A stretch of 64,000 nucleotides of DNA, taken from Beroe forskalii. Taxonomy: Eukaryota > Ctenophora > Nuda > Beroida > Beroidae. How positions within the stretch are numbered: position 1 is the first letter of the stretch; each line of letters opens with the position of its first letter. Below are positions 1-13,100 of this stretch, in pieces. The notes below the pieces were generated by a model, which saw only the letters and a list, made by a program, of their open reading frames with translations, was not told the DNA's origin and made no database searches. Position numbers and translations under genes: made by a program. The stretch lies in the NCBI GenBank assembly GCA_011033025.1, contig WFMF01000481.1, forward strand, positions 1 to 64,000. Reading direction: 5' to 3'.

Positions 1-653
1 CAGGGAATGAACATGGACCATAGATAAAGCCAGTCCACTCCATGCAGTCCCATCCGTAAACAAATAAAAGCCTAGCAACTCATTGATGAAGTGAATGCCT
101 GCTTTCCTCAGTAAAAGGTTCTTCCTCCACTTGTGATCTCCAGATATGTAGCCTTGATGACCTCCTGAATTGCTTTCCCTTCAATGTCCCCACTTCAACT
201 GATCGGCGTTCTCAGCCTTACAACTCATACAGATCCACGAGTTCTCTGAGCTGCTGAGATCATTATACTCCTGGTCTGATATCAACAAACATGATCCATG
301 GAACCAAATCTGACATGTATCACACATCAGTCCCTTCACCTCATCTGACACATCACACTTACATACAGGGCAGTTAACATCTTCAGTCACAAGTTCGTGA
401 TAGGTGTGCTGGTAATCACCTTGCTCTTTCTGGGTCTTCAGCACTCTTCTTACGTGGAGGTGGTCGTGGAGGTGTTGGTGAATGGAAAACTGTTGTGACT
501 TGGCTTGCGGGTGAAAGAAACTTCGTTGTCCGTGTCTACAGTTCCCCGGCGTAATGCTACCAGTCTTTGCTTTCTGGGAGGAGGAGCCTCGTCCCTACTG
601 CCATCAGCCATGTCATCCTGTAATGGGACTGAGGACTCCTCCCCTCCTTTCAA
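1..653 (-). mobile_element. decayed retroelement fragment with PHD finger
   Basis: The minus strand at 444-181 encodes a Cys/His cluster in the PHD-finger order: CPVCKC, then MCDTCQIWFHGSC, then WICMSC. An upstream open stretch (653-450) is basic and proline-rich. After the TGA at 183-181 the same frame stays open to the window edge and reads HKWRKNLL and, later, FTDGTAWSGLAL. From memory this resembles the segment after the PHD finger in non-LTR retrotransposon ORFs of invertebrates. The frame change near 450 and the stop suggest a dead copy cut by the window edge. A host PHD gene with small exons is the alternative: a GTAAG donor-like site sits at the end of the 653-450 stretch. Confidence 0.5.
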
Positions 654-2119
654 ACTTTTTTTCTCTCAAGTGGCATTGCACTCTTGGTATTTCACAAGAA
701 AAACGCAGCAATGCCACAGTGAGTCCGGTTCAAAGGATTGAGCTCGGGGTCCTCAAATTTGATTGTAATTAGTAGTGTTGTTAAGTTTAAAACTTATTTA
801 CTGACATGATGAGTTGACGATAAAGCATAAAAGTGACCATCCATCGGGACTCGTTCCCATCCACAGTAGCCCTAGCAACAGGGACCTCCCAGCGGGAGGT
901 CCCGTGCTGGGGATTCTGTTTGGATCTCTTGTAGATCCATCCCCCGTTTAGTAGTAGACCATCCAAATCATGATACAATCGCGCTTTTTCTATCAATGAG
1001 TTTCACATCGCAATACTAACATCATTGAATCAATTTTATAAATCTTCGTTGTTATGCGGGCGCTATATATTTCCCTCTCCTAAAAGTTTGAATTGACACG
1101 CGCAGATAAAAATATCACGTGGGCGATTTCGTTCCACGTGCCAAATGTTCGCGCGCGCGTTCCCGCCATTTCGTAGAACTCTTTGAAGATTCGTTTAGTT
1201 GCTCGCCGTTCAGAGTTTCATAACTACGATCACCGTTTTCCTTACGCGTTACGTTTTCTTATGTGTTGCGTTGCAGATATCAAACAGATGCAATGTTCAT
1301 TATCGTTTTACCTCGCCTTAATTGTTTTTCAAGATTGAGGTACACAATATAATATTTACTGAACAAGAAGACAAGATTAAGATAAAAGATTCAGATATAT
1401 CATTATTATCAATATTGGACCGAGACAAACTATCATGTCTTTCTTTCCTCTCGTCAATTCTGATTGCACTAATACTGCCCATTGTAAATTGCGCGAATTG
1501 CTTACTACTTACAGAAAGCCAAATGAGTATGTGATTGAAATCCAATCGATTATTTGATTGATTCCGTGAAAATTGATATTAAAGACAAAGTTTTGATTTC
1601 ATGATTAAAGAATTGTTAAATTTTTGAGAGAATTAATTTCAACATCAGAATGAACAGAGCAGAGCATTGAACTCAAATATTTACAACGCTGTTAGCTAGC
1701 TGCAGCCCACAATACAAAGGATGCCAATTGCCACTACACCAAGCTACTCTGACGCGAGTGATATTATAAAGGAGCAGTTGGATGCTTGAAAGTGTACCAC
1801 CAACCACCACCAACGACATACGGTTGCGCGCAGCACCACCTATTTCAGATTTAACAGTACGCGTAAAGGTAGTATACACACAAACCCCACAAAACACGAT
1901 CTCTGCTAACCTTTTCTCAATGCCTTTTTGTAAAACAAAAACGCGATTGGGAACAGGAAAAAATATACTAATATGGTAGGTACTGGTAGAAATTTAGACT
2001 TCAGGAATTTCTGAGTAAAACTTAATTTAACCAAGGCTCAACCAAGCAGTTTCTCTGAGAAATCCTGCTGACATGTAAACTATTTAAATTAAGTCGCTAA
2101 TCTGCTCCTATATCACCAG
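654..2119. other. non-coding, no gene recognised
   Basis: I see no supported coding region. Short open frames on both strands lack domain motifs and splice context. The stretch just before 2120 ends in a TATCACCAG acceptor, so this interval is at least partly intron of the ANKFN1-like gene. Confidence 0.4.
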
Positions 2120-3391
2120 GACTACCTAAACTGCGTGGACCTTGGGATCCCGTACTACCGTCTTGTTAAGAAGGACGGGCAGCTCCTCATTCTCATAGTC
2201 AAGTCCATCCTCCCCACCACTCCTCCCTTCGGTGGCGTCCACTTCCGTCCTCTGTCCACAGTGACCGCCGGCTTAGTCCAGGCTCGGGACGCCTTCGACA
2301 TCGCCCACCTGAACGCTCCGGAGCTGCAGACCCTGTTCAGGACATTCGACGAGGTGCCCACTGCAGGTCTTTTCATAGGGCTGCTCCTCTTCAAGATGAA
2401 GGGGGAGGAGCTGGAGATCGTAGTGGACAAGCTCGCCCTCCTCCCCCCCCGCTCGAGTACGTGAGGGACGTGAGTCACGTGACCCAGGACAGTGGCGATG
2501 TCTGCAGGCGTCTCCAGCGCGCGGTCGCCTAGCAACGCTCTGCTTTGCAAACAAGTGTCAGCAGCGGCCTGCGCGCTGCTCTCACGGATACACGACACAG
2601 AGTCTCACATTGACGACTACTCCATCTACACTAAAACTATTATAGAGATGGGCGGGGCCGCGGTTATCCTGATCGTTCCGCCCCAAGTGGTGGCACCTCT
2701 CGGTAACGACACTGATATTGAGGGAACCATTTCCATCCCCCTACAGAACTACGAGATCCTCGTCAACAGGACCTGTGCCCCCGAGCTGACGTCATCAATC
2801 CTCCACGTGACGTCACACATCAACACGTGTCACGCGATTATCACGCAGCTCATCCGGCAGAGTCTCGTTTCCGAGCAGTTGGAGCAACTCAAGATAAGTC
2901 AGGAGAAAATGAAGACTTTCCACGAGGAGTCCTGCTGCATTTGGTCGGAGTATTGCCACTTCTCCACAGTGCTGAACCAGTGCATGAAGGACGCTGACAC
3001 CTGTCTGCGCTCCATCTCGGAGTTGCTCCAATACACGCCCTCCTCCCCCGCATCCTCCGTCACAGACACACTGGCGTCCACGGACGCCGGACACTCCCAG
3101 AAACAGTCGGGAATAGTCCGCATCTACTCCTCCCCGGATGTGGCGGTGACTGCGCCGTGCATCAAGCTGCACATCACGCCCACTACCACGTCACGTGACG
3201 TGATTAACAGCGTGGTGAGGAAGCTGCGGCGGCAGGGCGCCGCACAGGACCTCCCGGAGGCGGACGTGTTGGGGCTGCGGCTGGTGGCGAGCGTCAGCAA
3301 CGTGACGCATCACATACCGGACAACGTGCAGATCCTCCAGCTGGGGCAGCCCTGGATCAATGCCAAGTTCCACATTAGGCAACTCCAGTGA
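2120..3391 (+). CDS. ANKFN1: ANKFN1/Wide awake-like protein, C-terminal coding region
   Basis: The exon opens after a CACCAG acceptor with DYLNCVDLGIPYYRLVK. It continues through GLFIGLLLF, then YTKTIIEMGGAAVILIVPP, and ends in a ubiquitin-like fold reading IVRIYSSPDV...IKLHITP...LQLGQPW, which fits the C-terminal Ras-association domain of ANKFN1 (Drosophila Wide awake/Banderuola). These proteins are cytoplasmic regulators; the fly homologue acts in circadian sleep onset and asymmetric division. The ankyrin and FNIII parts should lie upstream, outside the window. The frame is broken: stops at 2462-2479 follow a seven-C run (2444-2450). Either indels are present near the C run and near 2515, or a 57-bp intron (2461-2517, GTGAGG...CTCCAG) is spliced out in frame. 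The stop TGA is at 3389-3391. Confidence 0.75.
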
Positions 3392-3759
3392 CATGGGGAT
3401 CAACGGATTGTGCGGAGAACTTGATGAAAAGAAATTTCCACATTGTCTGTTGAGAAAAGGAGACTAAACCGAAACGGAAACCTTGAAATTGAGTAATCGC
3501 CATCGGTTGGAAGTTTTCTGATATTTTTTTCTTTCTTACATTTAATTGAAATTCAATATTTAATATTTTTTAGATTTCAGCTTATTGATATTCTTGATCT
3601 TAAGTTTCGTGTGTTTTGATTTTGCTTTCCCATTTTTAGTTTACGTATATTATGTGTTATAATACGTGAATTTAACTTAACGTTTAAGTTAGTTTAGATC
3701 ATATTATCTAATTTTAAGCATCGATTAACGTGCTTTAAAGTTTAACTCCATAAGACAGA

Positions 3760-3765
3760 AATAAA
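3760..3765 (+). terminator. candidate polyadenylation signal AATAAA
   Basis: A canonical AATAAA hexamer lies about 370 bp after the stop of the ANKFN1-like gene, in A/T-rich sequence that suits a 3' UTR. No transcript evidence is available. Confidence 0.35.
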
Positions 3766-4299
3766 GTGATGTACAATTACATTATGATTAGGTTTGATAT
3801 AGAGATTGCTTTAATGTTTAATAGTAAAAGTATGTGAGACTTAATTTTTATCAATCATAATTAATCATGATTTAACCTTCTTTATCTTAATCTTACCCAA
3901 TACCCATAGTGATAATGATGTGTGCACATGCATTGATCGATAAAAGGATGGATAAATCATAAACTTAAAGACGCACATTTTACCGAGACAATGATCAGTC
4001 GCCATATGGAAATGCAGCAAGTGACCCAGGCGTGTCCCCTAAAAGTAAATGCACCCTAAGGGTAAGCCTAAGCGCACTCTATCAAGTATCAGTATCTGCA
4101 CCCTGTTACTTGAAGTTGAGGGTGAGGGTGAAATTGCAATTGCATATGGGATGCAAATTGGGCTTATGACGCTGGTAATGGACAATGGCCTACTCTTAGG
4201 GGGAAGTGGGGAACCCCCGGGTCGCTTTGATTTAGATGGTGTCTCGGTCAACTTAATCTTATAGGGTGCAACTACATCGGGCGACTGGCCAATGACCTT

Positions 4300-4552
4300 T
4301 TCTAGGTATTTCTCCCATATAAACGGCTCTGAGTGACGTCACAGATCTAAACGTCAATTTTTCTGTATCCTAAACCTAACCATTGCCCTAACCAAAACCC
4401 TAACCAAAACCTTAATCCTTACCCTAAACCTAACAAATCCTGACCCTAACCAGAACCCTAACCTTAATGCTTAAAGCGCTAGATGCGCTTAATTATATTT
4501 TTCTGAGTGACGTCATAGTTAATGAAGGCTTCTGTTTACATGGGAGACCAAC
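4300..4552. repeat. possible inverted-repeat element with CCCTAA-rich core
   Basis: CTCCCATATAAACGG near 4312 is matched in reverse complement by CTGTTTACATGGGAG near 4532. Inside the arms, GAGTGACGTCA occurs at both ends in direct orientation. The core (about 4368-4465) is a degenerate run of CCCTAACC-like units. The arms suggest a small non-autonomous DNA transposon, but no clear target-site duplication was found. Confidence 0.3.
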
Positions 4553-5032
4553 CTTTTTTACCGTGCCGTACCTTTTTAATTTTCATAGACTTTGAATTTC
4601 TGCTGGAATTCACGCGTTACAATAAATATTAAAAACTTACAGTTTATTAAAAGTTACAGTTTAACGATCGATTTCGACGGGCTTTGCAAGTCTATTTCCT
4701 GTGGCTTGGGATTGTACAAAGGAGACATCCAACTTGCAACTCCAAATGTGCATGTGGAACGTTGCGTCTCGCGAGCGAGGGTAGGGGACACAGGACGATC
4801 AATCCATGTGCACACGTAGTTATGAATATGGGTTAGCGCAGCTGCAGCTAAAAGCTTAATTTGTTCGGTATTTCAGTTTGATAGCTTACCTGAACCCTGA
4901 TCCTTCCTTACCAGTACCACAACCTTACAATAATTACATTAGGCAATGAGAATGAGATTGTATTTGAACGTAATTTTCGGTATTTGCTGTTAAATTCAAA
5001 TCAAATGATTTTATTTTTAGCTTGATGTTGAA

Positions 5033-5560
5033 TGATTCCCCTAACCAGGGGTCCCGACCTGGTTTAGCGCTTGCCGCGCCGCGCACTCCGTGCGCGTAAC
5101 CAGGGCCCTGGTTAGGGCAAGTTGAATGATATTTTGCACTGTTATTGTATCGAAGATGATTTAGGAAGCGCACAGAGTGTTCGCCTAACCAGTTGCTTAC
5201 GCGCGCGCGGTTGTCCTACTTTGAAGGACCTATTTTGCGCGCGCAAGCGCGCGTGTTGTGACTTTTCGAAGAAAAAGCACGCGCGCGCGAACAAACAGGG
5301 CTGGCACATAGCATGTGATAAGCGCGCGGCCTGCAGAGTACAGCTAAAGAAGGAAAAACGCGCAGGTTGTCCTACGTTGTAGGACCTATTTTGCGTGCGC
5401 AAGCGCGCGTGTTCGAAGAAAAGGGCGCGCGCGCGAACAAAAAGGGACACATATCATGTGGCCAAGAATGAGGCGCTAGTTCCCCCCAACCAGGGGGCGT
5501 CACGTCGTCTCGAAACGAGCAAGGCGCGCGCGCGCAAAACTAGGGATCTGGTTAAACACA
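5033..5560. repeat. CpG-rich repeat cluster with GCGCGC tracts
   Basis: Two similar blocks (about 5209-5316 and 5363-5461) share GGTTGTCCTAC, GGACCTATTTTGCG and GCAAGCGCGCGTG in the same order. A short foldback segment at about 5036-5120, with CCTAACCAGGGG and CCCTGGTTAGGG, is flanked by the direct repeat GTTGAATGAT. The open frames here are by-products of the repeats. GC and CpG content is far above the A/T-rich surroundings. Confidence 0.5.
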
Positions 5561-6446
5561 TAAATCCCTGTTTTGTGTTTGCGTTGCGTGGCGCTTCTGT
5601 TCCTCAGGGAAGTGCCCGCGCGTACGCACACTTTTGTCGTACGATGTATGACCCGCTGAAGCGCGGCGCTGATTTTCGAGAGGGTCTGTCAACACTCAAC
5701 GTCAGACAAACACACTTATGCGGGCTTAGGTAGTTGGATTGATACATGGTAACGTTAATTGACTAAATTCGGGCGGTCTCATTTGTGCTTGATAGTCACA
5801 AAGTCAGCGGAAATAATGGCAAACATATTGTTCATATTATGTTTCATCCGTTAGTTTAAGTTTTTACGTACAACGTAAAATAGTAACCACAGTTAGTAAC
5901 CCATTAACCTCATCCCTACTGAATTAGACACTAAATATTGTATTATTTACATTATCATTATTGATCTTCATAAATTTAAGTTTTGTGTGTTCAGATTTGT
6001 CTTCAAATTGTTCTTCAAATTTGTTTTCAAATTTGTTCAGAGGACTATTGCCAACAACTTTCTCTCCTCACTCCTGGTGTTTTTGATCAGAACCCCCCAT
6101 AATGCAGCAAATCACAAAATCTAAAAAGTGGCCATCCAACCACTTGCCTTAAGAATTTCCAACTTTGGCCTCATGCAGATGGCCCCCAGGTTTATTTTAT
6201 TTCCTTACGACTATATTTCAAACAATATACTCTCTTGTTTGAAGTGATTGATCATTTCAGTGAAACACAAAAATTCTCAAATATGAAATCTTGAACAATT
6301 AATTATCTTCTTTCTGAATTTTATTCAAATATTTGAAAAGTTGACTACAAAGATGACTGTATTTGTTCTACAAAGAAGAAGTTGAAAATCAAATTTTTAT
6401 TAGCAAATAAAATGTTTTTACACTGATTATTTATGTTTTGTTGCAG

Positions 6447-7139
6447 ATAAATAGATGGGTAAAAACAAAAGAAATAAAAGCTCTAAAGCCAAAAAGACTG
6501 ACAGTGCATTTCAGAAAAAGAAAGTCAAGGTTGGTAAAAAGCTTGCTAAATCTTCTGAAACTAAAATCAGCATCAAAACCAGGAAAATCCTGCTCCCAAC
6601 ACAGCATGGACAGAAAGATGATCAGCAAGTTTTCAAAGGAAAGTGTATCAGTGAATATATTGTTGGTAGCAAACATACTAACTGTAATCAGAGAGCACAG
6701 AATATTCTCAATATGCAGGAAATGCTGTCTAATAATGTGAGCCTGATTGTAGCCAATGCTGGATCTTTAATTGAAAGATTAGGCATATTAATCCAAGACC
6801 CAGAAGATAATGTCAGACAGGTAGCAATGGTTCTAACTAGAACTGTCATGAACCAGATTAAAAGTGATGATTTAATTCCATTTATCGAAGTGTTCATCAC
6901 ACAACTCTCTAGTGCCATGCTCCACATCAATAAAGGAGTTCAAAAGACTTCTATCAATGCATTATACTGCCTCCTACAAAACCACATTTCTGTCACAATG
7001 AAATCTTCTACTCCTTTTCTATCATCTCTTGTAACTCTATTGTCAACTAATAGTAGCAAAAACTCTACAAAAGAATATTTCAAAGTACTTGCAATGATCC
7101 TGAGGTTCTATGGGAAGTCTGAAGCCCCAAATTTCTTTG
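6447..7139 (+). CDS. TEX10: TEX10-like, first coding exon
   Basis: Acceptor TTTGTTGCAG ends at 6446 and the ATG follows at 6455, so a 5' UTR exon lies upstream. The exon ends at TTTCTTTG before GTGAGT (7140). It encodes 228 complete codons plus one base. The basic N-terminus suits a nucleolar protein and the rest is helical (ARM/HEAT-like). The frame stays open past the donor to 7321, but that tail has a different composition and no family match. Confidence 0.75.
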
Positions 7140-10100
7140 GTGAGTACCTCATATATAGGGGGAGGGGTTATGGCCTTATAGTTTGGAGAATTCCATTTGA
7201 CATACTGGTTGACCCAATGGACCAAATATTGGGATGGGTTTGGAACCCCAGACCCAATGGTATCATCCGTGTGGTAGCAGAAATATTGGCAGAAATTGGT
7301 GCTATTTTAAAAGCAATCTAAGTGCCATCTTATGTATGCAATCATTTGATAATGACCCCTTTTCATCACTGTTATTAAAATGCTTTGAGAGGATCAAATC
7401 CTCAAAAAGAGATATCCAACAAAATGATTCCCAAATTGTGAGTTTTCTGAGTTATTGCAATGCTAGCTGTTGCTAGTTCAGCTTAAAAATTGTATTCTCA
7501 TCATCTAAGGGATCATTCACACATCTAAGGGATCATTCACAATCATTCATCAATTATGCAAGGAATAGTACATTTCAACTTAAATTATTGTAAAGTGATA
7601 GAAACAAATTAAGATGTAATCTGTTATATTTACTCAGGAATGCCAAGCTTAAAAGCAAAGACTAGGGTTTCAAACAGTTGTACATTTGTCTAGTTCCTCT
7701 TCACAACAACCACTGCCAGAGGTAAATAGTTTAATTTAGACAGTAAAAATATTTAAAAGCAGAAGTGATGAAGATGCATGTTTGCAACATCAAACTGTTT
7801 TGAGACTGCCTTAAAATTAAGTTTGATTTTATAGCAAAAAGTCACATGACTTCAGATTTCGAAGAACTACTGCTCAAAAAATGTTAATCAATGTGACTCA
7901 TATCAAGCATCCCCATCCAAAACTAAAGTAAACATAATTTGAAAATATACAGATGACAGTGGCAGCTACATCCTTGTAGTGTCCTGTGTTGCATCTTGAG
8001 CTCATTTCCCAATTGATGAATGGAAACATAGGACAGCTCCCTCACTACTGAGTTATGTAACTTGCTATCTCAGTATATTATATTGTAGCTGTGCTGTAAA
8101 AATTATCAATTCAATGTAATACTCAACAATTTAACAACCAGGAATGACTCTTAAGTTCACAAATAGTGCATTTATTGTAAGTGGTGAAATCTTCTATTAA
8201 AAGCCTAGCTACAACCATAGGTGAAACCCTAGTCTTTACAGTACAAATGAGACAGTGGTCATTCTTTAAACATAATAAATTTATTTATCTATTATCAATT
8301 AATTTCTATATTATAATAGCAATCAATTTAGTTTGCATAAAGTTATATATTTTCAGCCAGAGTAAAATGCCCATCTGTGGCACTCTACAAATACACCATT
8401 CACAAGGAGTCAAAAGAAAGGCCATCAGAAAAGAATGAGCTTCTGGATAAGCTATGTACTTGTTCACTCCCTCACATAGAAAGCATTTGGCTTGAGGAAG
8501 CTCCCTCACAGGTTTGATTCTGTTTTGCTAAATATAAGAGATTTTTATATATTGGTTTAAATTTTAATCTCAATGAACTTACCTTCCATTGCCTTCTTTG
8601 GACTGCAGCCCCCGACCTCTGCTTGTTATTTGAAATTCAATTCGTTTTAGATTTCTTTTGTCAGGAACCTTGTAATTTCGCCCAGAGTAAGGGTAAAAAT
8701 CAGAAAGATATATGCAATGAGTTAACAATTTAATCCACTTAAAGAATATCTGGCTTCTGGGGCTGCCGCTGGCTGCCCCCAGACCTCTGCTTGTCATTCA
8801 AAATTCATATTGTTTAAGTTTCTTGTGTCAGTCATCATTAAATTTCGGCTAAAGTTAGGGTAAGAATCATTATGAGGTGACAATTTCATGTACTCAGAAT
8901 GTCTGACTTCTGGGGGCTGCCGCCCCCAGACCCCTGCTTGGTTTTAAGGCACTGAAAAGAAGAAGTTTATTAGCACCTTGGCAAAAAGGTGTTTAACATT
9001 CGTGAGCAAAGCAAGCAGGCCAGTGGGCCACAGAAAGTGTTAAAATTGGTGTGTGTGGATATTTGATAGTTTACAAAAATTTTTCCATGGGGTGCTAGTG
9101 GATTGAAATATTCTCCTGAAATCCACTGTATATATTCTTATATTGTAAGTTATCTTTGGCTGTTTTCTGTACCTTTTGCTTGTAGGGCCATGCCCCAAGT
9201 TGGCTAAAACAATTTAGGGTTTTAAACTGTAAAGTTGCTTTAAGTTGAAGCAATATTGGCAAACAAGGTGCACCCGCAGTAGTGCCAAATGAGCTGTGAT
9301 ATTCAATTTCCGACTGAAATTTTTTGGCAAACTGGGGAATTTTCAAAGGCTGCTGATGGGGGAATTTTCCTTTCTGGAAGGTAAGTTATTGTTAAGATTC
9401 TTTGATTTTGGATGATAGAGATTGCATACTGCACCATTTCTTTCCTGCAGGTGTACTCTCACGTTGATGCAGGGGTGCTGAAAACATGCATATCACTCGT
9501 TGAGCTGCTTCAACTGATCAGGCACTGCCCAAGTGTGTCACACTGCACTTCAAACTTGGTGAAACTAAATGATATAACCAAGTCTTTGGCAGGAAGATTC
9601 CCCCTGGTTTGCAGTAGCCCCAACAATGACCAGAGACTTGTTAGTTTTGCTAAATTTATTTGTATTTGTTCTGAATACGTGATCGGTATCAAGTATCAGT
9701 ATAGATTTTCAATCTGAATTTTAGTTTGTTATTTGTTTTTTAGAGATAAAAATATGTTCACAATTTCTTTATTTTTGTGCTTCAACAAAAAACGCATTGC
9801 TCAATGAATGTTTTGAAGAAAGAAAATGAATCGATCATGCCCTAATAGGCATCTTCTGACTGAGGTTAGCAATGTTCACTTCTTTGATATAGGTCACGTT
9901 CTTTCTTTTTAAGGCATAAACGTACAATATTACAAAGACCTCAAAGTTTTTTGTAAAGCAATAAACTTCGTTAATGGCTTTGTCTATAAATCTTCTGAAT
10001 AAAATTGAAAATGAATAAAAAACTGGTAGCATACCTAAATCGGATCCTTTTGATTTCTGTGTCTTGTTTTTCAATCTTATGGTCACGCTTAATAAATGGC

Positions 10101-13100
10101 TAAATATTTCCCTTTCTTGATATTTCATATTTATTTGACAATGTCTAAGCTAGTAATAAATGTTGAATTTTATTTGATTATTATGCATACCTGAATGACA
10201 TAGAGAAAGGTCGTTGGTACATTGTCCCTGTTTCAGCTGTGGTCCCTGAACCTGCGAATTGCCCGTTACCTTGTATCAGTAGAACGGTATTCTAAAGTGA
10301 CAGAGTACTTCCTGCTATGCTTCAAGCAAAGATTACAGGTATTCAAACAAAGATTACATGCATTTTTAATTTTTATTGCTAGACGTTCGTCACCGCAAAT
10401 AATTAATTTATGAGGGATCATCTGAAGACATAGATTACATCGAGCAGATGATTTGTGTTGTTTCAATTCTCCGTTGTAAGATGTAAATCTCTGTGTTAAA
10501 AGTATCAAATCAACTGATCACGCTGCACGCCCAGGAGTTGTCGACTGAGGAAGTATCTGAAGCCCTGTCCCTTCTCTCGAGTATCCCAGACCTCCACCCT
10601 GACACTATCCGGGAACTACAACACTATACTTTCTCCTCCTCCTCCTCCTCCTCCTCCTTCTCCTCCTCCTACCCCTCTTCCTCTGTATCCCCTAGCAGAA
10701 GTAGGAGTAGTAGTGGTGGTGGCACCAGGAGACACTCTGTTGCCTTCCTCTCCCACTTCGTGAGGACTGACTGGTTGCATTCCGCGTAAGTTAGCCAACA
10801 CAACCAAACATGAAAGCTAACACACAAATAATATACATCATACACACGTCAAACATATACACACACTCATAGATATGTATGTGTAATTGTATATACACAT
10901 TACACATACACAATACACAATGCAGATACATTTGTCATACACAAACACAAATACAGTATACTATAACACATTTCTAGTAACACACACACTGAAAAGTCAC
11001 ACACACATTCCACATCGCACCCACAATCAATCGCACTCATCACAACGTCATCAATCACCATTCTAGTCCCTGATAATGACGTCACTATTTTTCTTCTGTC
11101 TGTTTATCTTGAGCGGTACGGGGGTGATAACAAAGGAGGGAAATGAAATGTTTCGCCATTACACGTGAGGGTGTAACCGTGGAATGCAAGGGAGACATCA
11201 TGTCTCCCTTGAAGGGAGACATGATGTCTCTTGCGTTTATCCGTGAATCTGAAACTGAAATTCCTTCGAATACTTGATATGTGTGCATTGAGACGTATGT
11301 AATTGTACATGGTGTCAAATGGTGTGACATGATGTGACATGTGTACTACAAGAAGCGACATGAGTACCAAGGTTCGTTGTGACATGTGTACATGGCGTGT
11401 CGGTGTGACCTCATGTCCGATGGATTCCTCCTGTTGTGATAGCTATCAGAATGACTTTACACATCACACGATCCTGGTGTGATTTCTTACATGCGGTGCA
11501 ACACAGCGGGCATGTTTGTGCGGGAGAGAGAGAGAGCCAGTGTTTCCTTCGTATTTTTCTTCCTACACAGCGTAGGAATGCGATAATATCATTAAGAGTA
11601 TCGTGTAATTTCATTAAGTATAACCCTCCCTCTCTCTGGTTGACGAGCCTCTCTCTCTCTCGCCGCTGCACTCAGCCGAGCTCTCGCGAGAGTGTTTGTG
11701 TGTGGGTGTGTGTGAATGAAGAATTTCTCAATTAGATTTAGCGTGAATATAAACACGTACACATAACATCGCACTACATAGCCAGTGCAACAAGCGAAAC
11801 CTTTTAAAAAGTAATGTGGCAGATGAACCAGTCCAGCATAATATGATATGTACGGATGTTACGCAGTACGCGCGAATTACAGGCAGTGAAGAGTGACGTC
11901 ATTATCAGGGTTCAGAATGGCGTGTTACAGACGCAGAACCGGCTATTGCAAGAGGTACGGCACGCAGTGTACAGTACACCTCGCGGTCTTGTATTTATAC
12001 TGTGGAATTGAGTGTTGAAGTTTCAACTCCATGGTATACAATGAGTTTATATAGATGTGTGTGTTGATAAGTCTGTTACGGGAGATGGCCAAAAACACCT
12101 GCCTGATATATGGCAGATTGCTGAGACTTCGTATGTGATTTGGGAAGTAATGCGAATCTGTGGTAATCTTAATTTGTGGTTTTAGTGATCTAACCACCAA
12201 AGCTATCTTCAAAATGATATGATACTTCTGAAACGGCATGTGTTTTCATGCACATCTGTGACACTGTAATTATACTCTTGAGAACTTCCACAAATCTCAA
12301 TCCGCAATCTACACGTTCGTCCATTCAGAACTTCTGTACGATGATATGAATTGTTTATAAGACAAACGATTAATTAATTTTACAGTAATTTTAAATTCTG
12401 ATCATTCCATTCATAGTATAACAAGTAAAAGGCTATTGATTGAGGTTCACAAACTTTAGATTGTGCATTGGCGACTTAAACATGTTTTATGAGCTCAACT
12501 ATCATCTTCCCTCAATTTTCCTATATAGTGTAAAGATTAAAATAAAATAAAGTAACTACTGAATAATTTAATAATTTAATACGTAACTAATTAAGTAAAA
12601 GTATAATGCTGACATACAGAATAATGAAAATGATAAATCCAAAAAATTTAATTCAAAAACTACGACAATCTCGCGTTAAAAGGACAAAACAGAAAACGAA
12701 TATTGTTCTATGGTAAAGCAGTAATACACGCAGTATCCCCGATGTACGCACGTACATGCTAATTAGGTATTGGGTGTATCACTACTGCTACTTTCCTTGA
12801 ACAAACATTCCAATTCCTTAAGTCACTGAATTTACCAGTAAAATTGTACTTCTGTGCGAGATGACGGTATTTTCTCCAAAGAATATTCCGATTAAATCTA
12901 ACTTAATAAACACACCAAGCATTATGTTAATTCTACTTTTAAAATTATCAAGATTATTGCAAATTCTAAAAAATCTAATTAACTGTGACCCAAATACACC
13001 AATCAATGTATCTGCGGACAAATTACTACATTTTTGACATGTATTGAACAATATTAAATGGGAAATCATCTCTCTTGTCATAAACGCCTACAATAAATTT

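Noticed and set aside
787..996. 69-codon minus frame near the PHD fragment
   Set aside because: Could be part of the same retroelement, but no motif supports it.
4368..4465. Interstitial telomere repeat (CCCTAA)
   Set aside because: Units are degenerate and sit inside what looks like inverted arms, so a transposon core fits better.
5122..5733. Arg/Ala-rich open frames in the CpG-rich patch
   Set aside because: They come from GCGCGC repeats and are open on both strands.
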